From contig NZ_JAZLIO010000006.1 of NCBI RefSeq assembly GCF_045617425.1, forward strand, positions 169,181 to 233,180: a stretch of 64,000 bases of DNA. The letters run 5' to 3'. This document shows, piece by piece, positions 63,846 to 64,000 of the stretch. This DNA comes from Carnobacterium_B sp045617425. GTDB taxonomy: Bacteria > Bacillota > Bacilli > Lactobacillales > Carnobacteriaceae. The notes beneath the pieces are model-generated. The model did not search any database. It was not told where the DNA came from and saw nothing but the letters and a program-made list of their open reading frames with translations. The first letter of the stretch is position 1; each line of letters begins with the position of its first letter. Made by a program: the position numbers and the translations under genes.

Positions 63846-64000
63846 TTGTCAGAAACGCGACAACACGCTTTAGACCTTTGAAAACTAAACAAAGTAAGAC
63901 GAACCAAATGTGAGGGTGACTTAGCAGTGCTAAGTCAACAGTAACAAAATTAGTGAATAATTATTCGCTAGCAATCAATATGAGCTTCAAGCATCATTTT
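63846..64000 (+). other. 16S rRNA leader (5' external transcribed spacer)
   Basis: The segment around 63878-63895 (TTTGAAAACTAAACAAAG) is typical of the antitermination/processing leader before 16S genes in Lactobacillales. A perfect TGACTTAGCA/TGCTAAGTCA hairpin is at 63917-63937. The mature 16S start (GAGTTTGATC...) has not been reached by base 64000, so the gene lies just beyond the window. Confidence 0.75.

Noticed and set aside
63846..64000. 16S rRNA gene inside the window
   Set aside because: Only promoters and leader are visible; the conserved 16S 5' end does not appear before base 64000.

Overview
The window is low-GC Firmicute DNA with lactic-acid-bacterium traits: many mannose-family PTS genes, Gram-positive lipoproteins, T-box and M-box leaders, the yunD-yutD-yutF block, and a consensus rRNA promoter region at the right edge. 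A member of the Carnobacteriaceae, probably Carnobacterium, is my best guess; this is inference from gene content and the 16S leader style, not a database match. Nearly all of it reads as ordinary chromosome. I saw no prophage, insertion sequence or CRISPR array.

Layout. 1-4.7 kb: 3' part of a DUF2207 membrane protein, a leftward pair encoding a hypoxanthine-type DNA glycosylase and a GIY-YIG nuclease, then an RDD membrane protein and a methyltransferase. 4.9-7.6 kb: polar amino-acid ABC transporter plus an OsmC protein. 7.7-8.4 kb: MazG-like protein and a 51-bp tandem palindromic repeat. 8.45-14.2 kb: a Pho-box-preceded sn-glycerol-3-phosphate type ABC operon (ugpC-A-E-B) ending in an MBL-fold hydrolase. 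14.3-17.5 kb (leftward): mgtA behind an M-box riboswitch, an intrinsic terminator and a small leader ORF with an acidic N-terminus. 17.7-25 kb: two OppA-type peptide-binding lipoproteins, one behind a T-box, flanking a zinc-ribbon protein and an ABC exporter. 25-26.1 kb: an iron-containing alcohol dehydrogenase gene broken by one in-frame stop.

26.5-38.5 kb is a carbohydrate block with two mannose-family PTS operons, each behind a -24/-12 (sigma-54) promoter. The first is manLMN plus manO (DUF956). The second encodes separate IIA, IIB, IIC and IID plus two SIS-domain proteins in the order of the gfrABCDEF fructoselysine/glucoselysine system. A LevR-type enhancer-binding activator lies between them. 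The second sigma-54 promoter sits inside the right arm of a perfect hairpin just after the activator gene.

38.7-48.5 kb holds a DJ-1/PfpI protein, an ABC-2 exporter pair, hydrolases, small lipoproteins, an aldo/keto reductase, a VOC protein, a GNAT protein and an alkyltransferase-like protein, with a decayed ORF near 44.8 kb. 48.6-51.5 kb is a leftward glutamine/glutamate-type ABC transporter. 52.1-63.5 kb is housekeeping: yunD-yutD-yutF-DUF1461, PgpA, ferredoxin-NADP reductase, YuiD, cyclophilin, a MalY-type lyase, a CvfD/YugI S1 protein, pgi and a GNAT protein. The last 400 bases hold two near-consensus promoters and the leader of an rRNA operon whose 16S gene starts just outside the window.
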